Shown: positions 26,921 through 34,476 of the stretch, piece after piece
Layout of the letters: the number at the start of each line of letters is the position of its first letter
Position numbering within the stretch: the first letter of the stretch is position 1
NCBI GenBank assembly: GCA_031292555.1
Contig: JARLGV010000068.1
Location: 1-63,945, forward strand
Reading direction: 5' to 3'
Length of the DNA: 63,945 nt
Origin: Fimbriimonas sp.
GTDB lineage: Bacteria > Armatimonadota > Fimbriimonadia > Fimbriimonadales > Fimbriimonadaceae
The notes under the pieces: generated by a model
The model's database searches: none
Told to the model about the DNA's origin: nothing
The model's input: only the letters and a program-made list of their open reading frames with translations
Position numbers and translations under genes: made by a program

Positions 26921-27130
26921 CTATTTGACTTTCGAGCCAGGTTCCTTGACGTCGACGGCGCCAGGGATTCTGCTTGGCGTGGGTGCGCCAGCCGCATTGG
27001 CACTCCCATTCTTCGCGGTTGGCGCTTGGCCGGATCCAGCCTGAGAGCCTGCTGTGTCGTCAGAGTGAGCGCAGCCTCCAATCAAGGTCGCGGCAATTGC
27101 GACGAACACGAGCAGACAACGCTTGCTCAC
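26921..27130 (-). CDS. Small lipoprotein (copy 2)
   Basis: A 69-residue protein: a basic N-terminus (SKR), hydrophobic LLVFVAIAATLIGGC with a lipobox-type LIGGC, then a flexible Gly/Ala/Pro/Ser-rich tail ending PGSKVK, as copy 1 ends PGSKAK. The GTG start at 27130 overlaps the TGA stop of pseudopilin copy 2 (GTGA), the same coupling as copy 1. The role is unknown; the fixed partnership suggests it works with the pseudopilin. Confidence 0.65.
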   Translation of the reverse strand: MSKRCLLVFVAIAATLIGGCAHSDDTAGSQAGSGQAPTAKNGSANAAGAPTPSRIPGAVDVKEPGSKVK

Positions 27131-27984
27131 TGAAAATTCCCCCACAGGTAGTTCTTGGAGTTGACCATCACCAGTTGGCTGTCAGCGATGTTCGGGTTCC
27201 AGTTCGTACCGGCGGCGAGTTGACCAGGCGGCATTGTCTTGACGTGACCGTCGCAGAAGCCGGCAATCGCATTTCCCGACTTCCGGAGCGAGTTCGAGCC
27301 GGTAAAGGCCCCCGCCGCCCGATTGTTCTCAAGCCAAGTGTTAGCGAGCCAGCCGCTTCCCCAGTTGTCGATACAAGTCGGAGCGATGTCATAGCAGTCA
27401 GGCGCTTCAACGGTATATGGCGAGATCAAGAGTGTTCCTGCATTCCACCAATACCAGCCAATATCTTCGTTCGCCGCGTTGTGGGCGCTCACCATAACGG
27501 TTTCCGATGGCCGGCTAACGGACGATAGCGACACCGGCGTTCGTATCCATTTGTTCGGACCGGTCCCACTAGTGGACGTGATTGGACTTAACGCAGTGTA
27601 GTTGTATCCGTATTCAGGATTGTAGGCGTACCATCCGGTATCGGATCCGCCAGGGTTTGGGCTGATTTGCGGGTCGTTAAAGATGGCTCCGTTCTTGGTA
27701 TATGGCGTCACCTCGTATGTCCACGGGCTAAATGCGCTGCTCCAAGAGCCGAACCAATACAGTGCGTCGTGTTGGCCCCAAATGCAGTCGACTGGCGCCA
27801 TATCGTCAACGTCAGAGGAATACATCAGGACGGCGAGCGACTGCTGTTTCTCGTTGCTTACGGAAGCGGTCGCCTTTGCGGCGGCCTTCGCTTGAGCGAA
27901 CACGGGGAACAGAATCGAGGCAAGAATCGCGATGATCGCGATGACAACCAATAATTCAATAAGCGTAAACGCTTTCTGGCACAT
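27127..27984 (-). CDS. Type II secretion-type pseudopilin with H-X9-DG-like C-terminus (copy 2)
   Basis: A 285-residue near-duplicate of copy 1. The prepilin helix and the stretch through NEKQQSLAVLMYS and DCIWGQHDALYW are almost identical; the middle and C-terminal parts are more varied (FCDGHVKTMPPG retained). ATG start with AGGGAGG 6 nt upstream. The gene and its lipoprotein partner repeat the layout of 25331-26397, so the pair arose by cassette duplication. The likely location is the inner membrane or a pseudopilus-like fibre. Confidence 0.9.
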   Translation of the reverse strand: MCQKAFTLIELLVVIAIIAILASILFPVFAQAKAAAKATASVSNEKQQSLAVLMYSSDVDDMAPVDCIWGQHDALYWFGSWSSAFSPWTYEVTPYTKNGAIFNDPQISPNPGGSDTGWYAYNPEYGYNYTALSPITSTSGTGPNKWIRTPVSLSSVSRPSETVMVSAHNAANEDIGWYWWNAGTLLISPYTVEAPDCYDIAPTCIDNWGSGWLANTWLENNRAAGAFTGSNSLRKSGNAIAGFCDGHVKTMPPGQLAAGTNWNPNIADSQLVMVNSKNYLWGNFQ

Positions 27985-28032
27985 TGGAACCTCCCTATAA
28001 TCGCGCGGAGGGACAGGACCGTGCTACCGCTC

Positions 28033-28061
28033 ATTATCGGCAGTTCGCCCATTTTTGGGAA
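28033..28061 (-). promoter_or_regulatory. Promoter of pseudopilin copy 2
   Basis: TTCCCA, a 17-bp spacer and GATAAT on the minus strand, 48 nt before the ATG. The spacer includes GGGCGAAC. The layout matches copy 1 although the surrounding sequence has diverged. Confidence 0.55.
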
Positions 28062-28210
28062 GGTGTCCAAGGCTGGAATTTGTTTGATTCCGAGAAGAAT
28101 TCCGATAATGTACTTTACTGGACACTGCCTTGATCCTAAGTGGCAAGCGCCTGGCAGCCGCCTCTTGCACCAGTGCGCGATGAGTTTGTTCGGTCAAACT
28201 TAGTGCGAAC

Positions 28211-29512
28211 ATGGATTTTCGGTCGATTCTAGAAGCTCGCCGCGACGGTGGGCGCAATTCCCTGGACGATCTTCGCGTCCTCGCCGACGGAGCAGCCAAA
28301 GAACTGATCCCAGACTATCAATTGTCGGCATGGTTGATGGCCGCCTATCTCAACCCCTTGGACGCGGACGAGACAGCGTGGCTTACCATGGCGATGGCGG
28401 AGAGCGGAGATCGAGTCGATTTGACCGGTCTGCCGAAACCGTGGGTCGATAAACACAGCACCGGGGGCGTCGGAGACAAGACTTCGATCGTTCTGATTCC
28501 CCTTCTCGCGGCCTGTGGGCTGACGGTCGTCAAGATGAGCGGGCGAGGCCTGGGGATCACGGGAGGGACTGTCGACAAGCTTAGTTCGATTCCCGGCTTT
28601 CGGTTGGATCTCACTCCGGATGAGCTCAAAGACCAGGCACAACGCATAGGTCTCGCGCTGACGGGTCAGACTCCGAACTTGGCCCCGGCGGACAAAGTGC
28701 TCTATGCGCTCCGCGACGCCACCGCAACCGTCGGGTCGATTCCGCTGATTGTCTCAAGCATTCTAAGTAAGAAACTGGCCGGAGGAGCGGAAACCGTCGT
28801 TTTGGACGTCAAGTGCGGCCGTGGCGCATTCATGCCGACCTTGGATCGGGCAAGGCTCTTGGCGGCGAGTCTTTCGACGACGGGAGCGAAGTGCGGACTC
28901 AAGACTCGAATTGCGATCTCCGACATGAATCAGCCCCTGGGACGGTCGGTTGGGAATGCTCTGGAAGTCCGGGAAGCGATCCGCGTTCTCCAAGGGGAGC
29001 AAGGCAGGTTTACAAACCTGTGCATCGAACTCGCGGGGCTTGTCCTCGAAGCAAGCGGTTTGGCGCCAGACCAAGTTTCCGGTCGCGAGGTGGCCGCTCG
29101 AACACTTGAGTCGGGACTGGCCGCGTTGAAGGCTCGAGAGTGGTTTGCCGCCCAGGGCGCGACGATTGATGTACTTGCGTTTCCCGATGCCTTGCCTCGT
29201 GCCAAATTCTCGCAATCGGTTCTCTTCGACGGACCCTCCGGATGGGTTCAAACGATCGATGCCGAGACCATTGGAAAGACGGTCGTAGCGATCGGAGGGG
29301 GGCGCCGGACGAAGACCGACTCCATCCTTTTGGGCGTGGGTCTTGAATTGGACGTGGAGGTTGGTTCGCCGGTGGCCCGCGGCTCAGTGCTTTGCACGGT
29401 CCACGCTGAATCGGAGCAGGAAGCTGTCTGGGCTGCTCAACAGGCACGTGGCGCATTCACGTTGTCTGAAACGCCAATCCAACCTTTCGACGCGTTCATC
29501 GAGGCGGTCTAG
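28211..29512 (+). CDS. deoA: Thymidine / pyrimidine-nucleoside phosphorylase
   Basis: Phosphorolysis of (deoxy)pyrimidine nucleosides to free base and pentose-1-phosphate in nucleoside salvage. The 433-residue length is normal. Motifs: KHSTGGVGDKTS (phosphate-binding loop), KMSGRGLGITGGTVDKL (the family signature), and DVKCGRGAFM with nearby metal and substrate residues. Whether it is DeoA-type or Pdp-type cannot be decided by eye. It stands alone; the secreted protein gene at 29529 converges on it. Confidence 0.92.
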   Translation: MDFRSILEARRDGGRNSLDDLRVLADGAAKELIPDYQLSAWLMAAYLNPLDADETAWLTMAMAESGDRVDLTGLPKPWVDKHSTGGVGDKTSIVLIPLLAACGLTVVKMSGRGLGITGGTVDKLSSIPGFRLDLTPDELKDQAQRIGLALTGQTPNLAPADKVLYALRDATATVGSIPLIVSSILSKKLAGGAETVVLDVKCGRGAFMPTLDRARLLAASLSTTGAKCGLKTRIAISDMNQPLGRSVGNALEVREAIRVLQGEQGRFTNLCIELAGLVLEASGLAPDQVSGREVAARTLESGLAALKAREWFAAQGATIDVLAFPDALPRAKFSQSVLFDGPSGWVQTIDAETIGKTVVAIGGGRRTKTDSILLGVGLELDVEVGSPVARGSVLCTVHAESEQEAVWAAQQARGAFTLSETPIQPFDAFIEAV

Positions 29513-29528
29513 CCCGAAGTGGCTCGCG

Positions 29529-30059
29529 TCACCTCGGAGCGGAGAATCGGGCGAGTTGAGCCCAAAAGTGCGATCCATCCTGGGCGATCGTGTCGAGTTC
29601 GACGGTGATGCTGACCTTTTCGGTTGGCAGAACCAACATGATGAACGGAGTCGCCACAACCCGAAGGGCATTGTTTGGGTACGGATTGGGAGCGAGTTGA
29701 ATGACGGCGTCCTTATCTCGAACAACCGTCCGAACGTAGTCGTAGGCTTGTACGTTTGCGACCTGGCCGCCAAATACGACCAACACCTGACTCTTGGCAA
29801 AATCCACGTTCGGCGGCCTTTGTGCGTCCGCGTTGACGATGCCCCCTGACGCCGAAGGCACTCCCGGGATGCCCTTGTGCAAAGTCCAAAGCTCGTTCCA
29901 TTGCTCTTGGTTTTGGATCATTCGAACGAGCGGGAACCCGATCAGGCTCACGCCGCCTTGGATCATGCCAAGCGGCTTGACTTTCGATGGGTCGCCGGTT
30001 CCGCTCGTATGCGTCAAGGCGATCAGACTTGCGGCGAGAAATTTGTAGACGATGACCAT
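29529..30059 (-). CDS. Secreted hypothetical protein, possibly PrcB-like
   Basis: A 176-residue protein with a short signal-like N-terminus (VYKFLAASLIALTHTSG). The segment NQEQWNELWTLHKG, then PPNVDFAKSQVLVVFGGQ, then VIQLAPNPYPNNALRVVATPFIMLVLP recalls the small beta domain of PrcB-type proteins (W near the start, then vDF, then vvvf.G), but the match is weak. No enzymatic residues are visible. It is probably periplasmic. The 129-bp space to the AAA+ gene includes a hairpin at 30167-30185. Confidence 0.6.
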   Translation of the reverse strand: MVIVYKFLAASLIALTHTSGTGDPSKVKPLGMIQGGVSLIGFPLVRMIQNQEQWNELWTLHKGIPGVPSASGGIVNADAQRPPNVDFAKSQVLVVFGGQVANVQAYDYVRTVVRDKDAVIQLAPNPYPNNALRVVATPFIMLVLPTEKVSITVELDTIAQDGSHFWAQLARFSAPR

Positions 30060-30166
30060 TTTCTTTAGGATTGGAAAGGGGGCCCGCGGTGCACGAGCCG
30101 TTGACCGTCGAATAATTCGTTTGACTTAGTCTTGGTGACTATCGTTCCAATCAGTCTATCATCGAG

Positions 30167-30185
30167 GGCTCTGGAGCAGAGCCCA
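30167..30185 (-). terminator. Hairpin after the ARC-type ATPase gene
   Basis: GGGCTCTG-GAG-CAGAGCCC is a perfect 8-bp stem with a 3-nt loop, 3 bp past the ATPase stop. The following minus-strand sequence lacks a U-run, so it is at best a weak or factor-assisted terminator. Confidence 0.5.
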
Positions 30186-30188
30186 CAA

Positions 30189-31895
30189 CTACACAATGCT
30201 CTTCTTGGAAAACTCCTCGCCATGGTGTCGTCCGATCGGTTTGATCGAAGCAACGTTCTCGGGCGCGAAGTCCAGTAGCTGGAGCCAATCTTCATGAGTA
30301 TCGCCTTTGGGGAAGATCTCGTTCTCGCGATATTCCTGATCGACCGCTTCAATCAGGTCTTGTAGCGATACACCGGCAAGATGCTGGGGGTCGACGATTG
30401 CGCGCTTGATCGCCGTATCCTTTGCCCGGTCGACAACGCTCTTGAGCAGGGCGCCGGAAACGAGATCTTTGAAGTACAAGGTTTCGGTCGAGCCGTTTCT
30501 TAAAAACACCTTGAGGAATTCCGTTTCGCGATTCTTGCGCCAGAGGTGATCCATAACTCCCTCGATCAGCTCCTTTCTGGCGCAATCGACTTCACCCATG
30601 TTGTGCTTCAAGACATCGGCATCGAGCGGTATTCCGGCGTGAAGGTATATCCCAAGGATCTGGATCGAAGAGTCGCGATCTGGGCGTGAAATCTTCACTT
30701 TGCGGTCGATTCGCTCCGGCCTGAGCACGGCGGGGTCGATATAGTCGGGCCGGTTCGACGTGAGCATGAGCACGACGTTCTCGAGTGACTGCAGCCCGTC
30801 AAGTTCGGCGCAAAACTGCGGCACGACGGTGTTAGAAATGTTCAGGTAGCGGCCACTCGAGCGTGTCCGCAGCACTGACTCCGCCTCATCCATGAAGATG
30901 AAGACCAACCGTCCTTCCTTGGCCTTCTCACGCGCGGTCCGGAAAATCTCACGCACGATGCGCTCGGTTTCGCCCAGCCACATGTTGAGGATCTTTGGGC
31001 CACTGATCGCCATGAAGTACTCCTTGACCTCCTTGCCGGTTCGCTTGGAGTACTCGCGAGTGAGATTGTAGGCAGTTGCCTTGCCAATGAGGGTCTTGCC
31101 GCATCCTGGAGGGCCGTAAAGCAGAATTCCCTTGATCGGCTTCTTCTCGAACCGCTCGAATATCTCGGGATAGAGCAAGGGTTGTTCGATCGTGTCTCGA
31201 ATCAGGTGAATCGCCTTCTGCTGTCCGCCCACCTTGTCCCATGGAAGCACGGGAACATCCTCAAGGAAGTAATCACGGGTCTCTTGCTTGCGATAGTGTT
31301 CGAGGGCAATGCGGCCTGTTCCGTCCACGCGAACCTCGTCGCCGGTGTCGATTTTTGTGTCTACTAGCGCGTCACCTCGAAGGATCAGCCGTCCGTCCGA
31401 TCCCGGCACATCGGATCCGACGCGTAAGCGGCCATCTTCAAGTGGTTCCGAGACTTTAACAAGGCTGCCCACTACGGCAGGTGGAAGTTGTCCGACCACC
31501 GCATAGGCTTCGTTTATCTTCACTCTTGCGCCAACAGTCAGCGTTCCCGAGTCGATTTTCGGGTCGACCTGAGCGACATATTCTTGATCCCCAAGCGAGA
31601 TCATGGCCAGCCGGTGGGCGGGGGGCGGATCCCCGTCCGGAGACTCCCTGTCCTGAGCGGCTTCTTCAAGCCACTGCAGGAAAACGCCGATCCGATTGGC
31701 AGGTGCCGTCAGCTTGTTGTATGCCTCTTCGTACTCGGCGAGCATTTGTTGAGCCTCCTCAACCTCCCGCGAGTCGTTCTGAAGAGACGTCCGTAGTGCG
31801 GCCAAATAGTTTTGCAGCCTGGGATTGTCCTTGGGCGCTTGCTCTACGATCCGGTCGAGCAACTCCAAGGTTCGCGAAGTCTCTCCTGATTTCAT
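30189..31895 (-). CDS. Proteasomal (ARC/Mpa-type) AAA+ ATPase
   Basis: A 568-residue AAA+ unfoldase. It has an N-terminal coiled coil (about 35-75, EVEEAQQMLAEYEEAYNKL), tandem OB-like beta domains (95-210), Walker A GPPGCGKT, Walker B LVFIFMDEAES, and arginine-finger and sensor regions (LTSNRPDYIDPAVLRPERID). This order is that of the bacterial proteasome activator ARC/Mpa. The C-terminus (FSKKSIV) lacks the usual GQYL or HbYX docking tail. No proteasome subunit or Pup-like gene is nearby. A TACTAT -10 lies 5 nt before the ATG, suggesting a leaderless transcript. Confidence 0.88.
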   Translation of the reverse strand: MKSGETSRTLELLDRIVEQAPKDNPRLQNYLAALRTSLQNDSREVEEAQQMLAEYEEAYNKLTAPANRIGVFLQWLEEAAQDRESPDGDPPPAHRLAMISLGDQEYVAQVDPKIDSGTLTVGARVKINEAYAVVGQLPPAVVGSLVKVSEPLEDGRLRVGSDVPGSDGRLILRGDALVDTKIDTGDEVRVDGTGRIALEHYRKQETRDYFLEDVPVLPWDKVGGQQKAIHLIRDTIEQPLLYPEIFERFEKKPIKGILLYGPPGCGKTLIGKATAYNLTREYSKRTGKEVKEYFMAISGPKILNMWLGETERIVREIFRTAREKAKEGRLVFIFMDEAESVLRTRSSGRYLNISNTVVPQFCAELDGLQSLENVVLMLTSNRPDYIDPAVLRPERIDRKVKISRPDRDSSIQILGIYLHAGIPLDADVLKHNMGEVDCARKELIEGVMDHLWRKNRETEFLKVFLRNGSTETLYFKDLVSGALLKSVVDRAKDTAIKRAIVDPQHLAGVSLQDLIEAVDQEYRENEIFPKGDTHEDWLQLLDFAPENVASIKPIGRHHGEEFSKKSIV

Positions 31896-31999
31896 AACTG
31901 ATAGTACGTCGTTTCGTTCCGATACGTAGACAGAACGGTCGCCTGATCTGGGTGGAACTCAAACGGCTCCTAACTGCCTGCCTCGCGGTCGATGGAAGA

Positions 32000-33031
32000 T
32001 TAGTCGCGTGCCAGCGAATCGACGACCTGATCGACGAACTGGCGTATGTGGGACCGGATCGACTCCATCTCCTCGGCATGCAGCTTGAAGCTGGCGGCGC
32101 GAAGGTATGCATCGGCGGGCTCAATACCTGCCGCGCGCGCCACGCTTACTTCGGAAAGTCCCGCTTCGTGCAATAGGGTGTAGAGCGCCAGATCGGTGCT
32201 GGAGATGGCGGGGAACTGCTCTTTGCAACTATCGGCTATCTTCAGTATTTTGTGCTTGAGATCCCATATGCCGTTGTCCGCAAAGAAGGGATCGAGCAGG
32301 CCGAAAGCTCTGAGCGTTGCACTGGGATCGAGCCAATTGGTTCCCGATAGCCTTAGCCGCTTAAGCGCTCCCGATAGCGTACGGCCATTTCCGTGCATTT
32401 GGTCGGCAATGACCTTGCTCAGACGCGGGGACAGCAGAAGGCCCTCGGCAATGCTCATTTGGTGCAGCAGCAGCACACGTTCGGCGGGTTCCGCAGCTCC
32501 CATCGTTGCGATCGTCCACTCGCGGGGAAACGGCAAGAACGCTCTGAGAGCCCTGCTTGGCTTAGGTGAAGTAAACGCCACGATAGTGGGCTTTCCACAT
32601 CGAACCCGACGCTCGAGATTTAGCCGCAACGACATCTTGAGCCGGCTCTTGCCAAGCGCATCCTGAACGTCATCGAGCAGGAGTGGCCCATTGACGTCGG
32701 CACGGGGAAGGCTTGCCAGGTAGTCGCTAACCGAGTAGCGCTCGTGTGAAGTCGCAAGTTCGTGAGACAGCCGGCTTGATACGGCGCTAAGCAGGTGTGA
32801 CTTGCCCCAACCGCTTGGACCGATGAGAGCAACGAACGGGTTGTAACCGGCGGAAAACATCAAGGCGGCCTCAATGGCTTGAACGTTTGATGGAAGGGCA
32901 GCAAGCGAATTGAACGACGTCTCGCGCCGCTCAAATAGCACTTTGGAGATCTTGGTCGTTTGCTCCGAACTGCCGATTCGGTTAACCAAATGCGCCCGAT
33001 CTAGATGATACGCTTCGTCTAACGTCGCCAT
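32000..33031 (-). CDS. dnaA: Divergent DnaA-like replication initiator
   Basis: A 343-residue AAA+ protein that aligns by eye with DnaA domains III-IV: FNSLAALPSN and AGYNPFVALIGPSGWGKSHLL (Walker A 71-78), PLLLDDVQ (Walker B Asp120-Asp121), and GNGRTLSGALKRL (sensor II Arg). It has no domain I and only a short N-terminal linker. The C-terminal helices (DLALYTLLHEAGLSEVSVARAAG) resemble domain IV, but the DnaA signature with its GGRDHTTV-like DNA contacts is absent. The ATG at 33031 is preferred to a TTG at 33058. It lies beside the DnaA-box cluster, which supports an initiator role. Confidence 0.75.
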   Translation of the reverse strand: MATLDEAYHLDRAHLVNRIGSSEQTTKISKVLFERRETSFNSLAALPSNVQAIEAALMFSAGYNPFVALIGPSGWGKSHLLSAVSSRLSHELATSHERYSVSDYLASLPRADVNGPLLLDDVQDALGKSRLKMSLRLNLERRVRCGKPTIVAFTSPKPSRALRAFLPFPREWTIATMGAAEPAERVLLLHQMSIAEGLLLSPRLSKVIADQMHGNGRTLSGALKRLRLSGTNWLDPSATLRAFGLLDPFFADNGIWDLKHKILKIADSCKEQFPAISSTDLALYTLLHEAGLSEVSVARAAGIEPADAYLRAASFKLHAEEMESIRSHIRQFVDQVVDSLARD

Positions 33032-33058
33032 ATTAAGGGAAGCTCGATCCTCGATCAA

Positions 33059-33214
33059 CTATTGTCTCTTAGACATTGATAGCCGTCAAGGGTCATTAAG
33101 GGGAACATTCTACGTTCGATCGAACTCCTAATCCTCGAATTATCTGCTGATATCTCTGTTTTTCTCAATTTCAAGAAATATTTTATCCACCGAGCTATCC
33201 ACAAGTTATCCACT
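33059..33214. other. Candidate chromosomal origin (oriC) with three DnaA boxes
   Basis: Three direct-repeat DnaA boxes lie at 33183-33191 (TTATCCACC), 33195-33203 (CTATCCACA) and 33206-33214 (TTATCCACT), spaced 12 and 11 bp apart, each at most one base from TTATCCACA. An AT-rich block (33152-33184) adjoins them as a possible unwinding element. The region is upstream of the DnaA-like gene, the usual bacterial arrangement. The third box runs into the stop codon of the cytochrome gene. Confidence 0.75.
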
Positions 33215-34476
33215 TACCGGTGGCGAATCTTGGGCCAGGAGGTTAAGGGGTTAAAGTTCGGACTCTGCTCTGAAGTGTGGCATGAAAGGCATGCGCCTAG
33301 CTTGACGGTTGGGAGCTTGAAGGCATGTGGATGCTGCACATGACGCTTGGCGGCCCCATGGCACGACTCGCATCCGACATTCGCCAAATTCCGATTCAGG
33401 GCTCGTGAGTGAAACCCTCCGACAGCGTTCAGACCGACGACATGGCAGCCGACGCAATCGGGATCTCGGGCATGCCCCTTGGACTCCAAGCTAGCGAAAG
33501 CTTGTGCATGGCGGCTGTGAGCCCAGACGTCATACGCCTGTTTGTGGCACGCCAAGCACGCTAGACTGCCGGCAAAAGCGGCGGATGGGGATCGCGGTAA
33601 GCGATCGAGGAACCCGCCTTGATCGACCCGCTTGAGATACTCGGCGTAAAAGCGTGCGACCTTTGGATCGTCCTTGAAGTCCGGTCCCAGGGGGATTGCC
33701 TGATAGACGCCAAACGAACTGCCGTCATAGTTGATCCTAACAACTCCCTTGCCGCCTTCGCCGGCGGTTACGAGCATTGAATGGCCGATGTATCGCGGGG
33801 CGCTAGGAACGTTGTCCGGTGACCGGTAGACGATTAGGCCCAATTGAGGAAACTTTCGCGCCACGCGATCGGCATCCGAGACGCTTCCGTCGAGCATCAG
33901 GACGGGGGCAAGATCGAGGCCCTTGGCGTCGCTAATCAACTTCTCAACGGCTTGATCCAGACCGATTTCCTGTGAGCCGAGGTCTGAAGCGATTTGCCTC
34001 GACCTCGTGGAAGCGCCTCCGATCAGGAAAGGACCCTCTTGCCGGGTGTCCTTGAGTGGGAGAGACGGTGTCGGCGTTACGCATCCGCATACGAGTCGGC
34101 TATTTGAACTATTCTGAATGGCATAGATCCCACCGATGCCGAGCCTGGCGTCTTCCTCCGCGAGGTTGATGGCGCCGACTCCCATCTCCTCATAAGCCTG
34201 AGCGATCGTTTCCGCTTTGATTTCGTCTCTCTTGCCAACGTCGTTGACCATCGCGCCGTTCGCGAGCAGGACGACATCCTGTTTCGACCTGAGAGCTTTC
34301 ACAAGGGTAGCCAGTCGAAGGATTCCCCCAGTCTGAGGAGTGGTGCATCCGCAAGGCTCCAGGTGCCCCTGAAGGTCGCCGGTGACGATGAGCGTGGTCG
34401 AGTGGTCCTGCCACGCGGCGCCAAGTGCGCCGCACGCGATGCCGCAGAGGCCCAACCATGCCGCCCATGGCTTCAT
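33214..34476 (-). CDS. Metallophosphatase-like / tetrahaem cytochrome c fusion protein
   Basis: A 420-residue secreted protein with an N-terminal signal (WAAWLGLCGIACGALGA). Residues 25-260 resemble the 5'-nucleotidase/UshA-type phosphoesterase fold (VTGDLQGHLEPCGCTTPQTGG, then VVLLANGAMVND), although the metal His/Asp set is incomplete. Residues 300-405 carry four CxxCH haem sites (307, 341, 369, 396), like cytochrome c-554 modules. It is expected to lie outside the membrane and move electrons. The start overlaps the DUF1573 gene stop by 4 bp (ATGA), so they are translationally coupled. Confidence 0.82.
   Translation of the reverse strand: MKPWAAWLGLCGIACGALGAAWQDHSTTLIVTGDLQGHLEPCGCTTPQTGGILRLATLVKALRSKQDVVLLANGAMVNDVGKRDEIKAETIAQAYEEMGVGAINLAEEDARLGIGGIYAIQNSSNSRLVCGCVTPTPSLPLKDTRQEGPFLIGGASTRSRQIASDLGSQEIGLDQAVEKLISDAKGLDLAPVLMLDGSVSDADRVARKFPQLGLIVYRSPDNVPSAPRYIGHSMLVTAGEGGKGVVRINYDGSSFGVYQAIPLGPDFKDDPKVARFYAEYLKRVDQGGFLDRLPRSPSAAFAGSLACLACHKQAYDVWAHSRHAQAFASLESKGHARDPDCVGCHVVGLNAVGGFHSRALNRNLANVGCESCHGAAKRHVQHPHAFKLPTVKLGACLSCHTSEQSPNFNPLTSWPKIRHR

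Noticed and set aside
26762-27133. A plus-strand open frame of 123 codons opposite the second lipoprotein.
   Set aside because: It overlaps a convincing lipoprotein and the hairpin on the other strand, and its predicted protein is Arg/Trp-rich antisense noise without a start signal.
30167-30185. The hairpin after the ARC ATPase read as a strong intrinsic terminator.
   Set aside because: The stem is perfect but no U-run follows on the minus strand, so it is listed only as a weak candidate.
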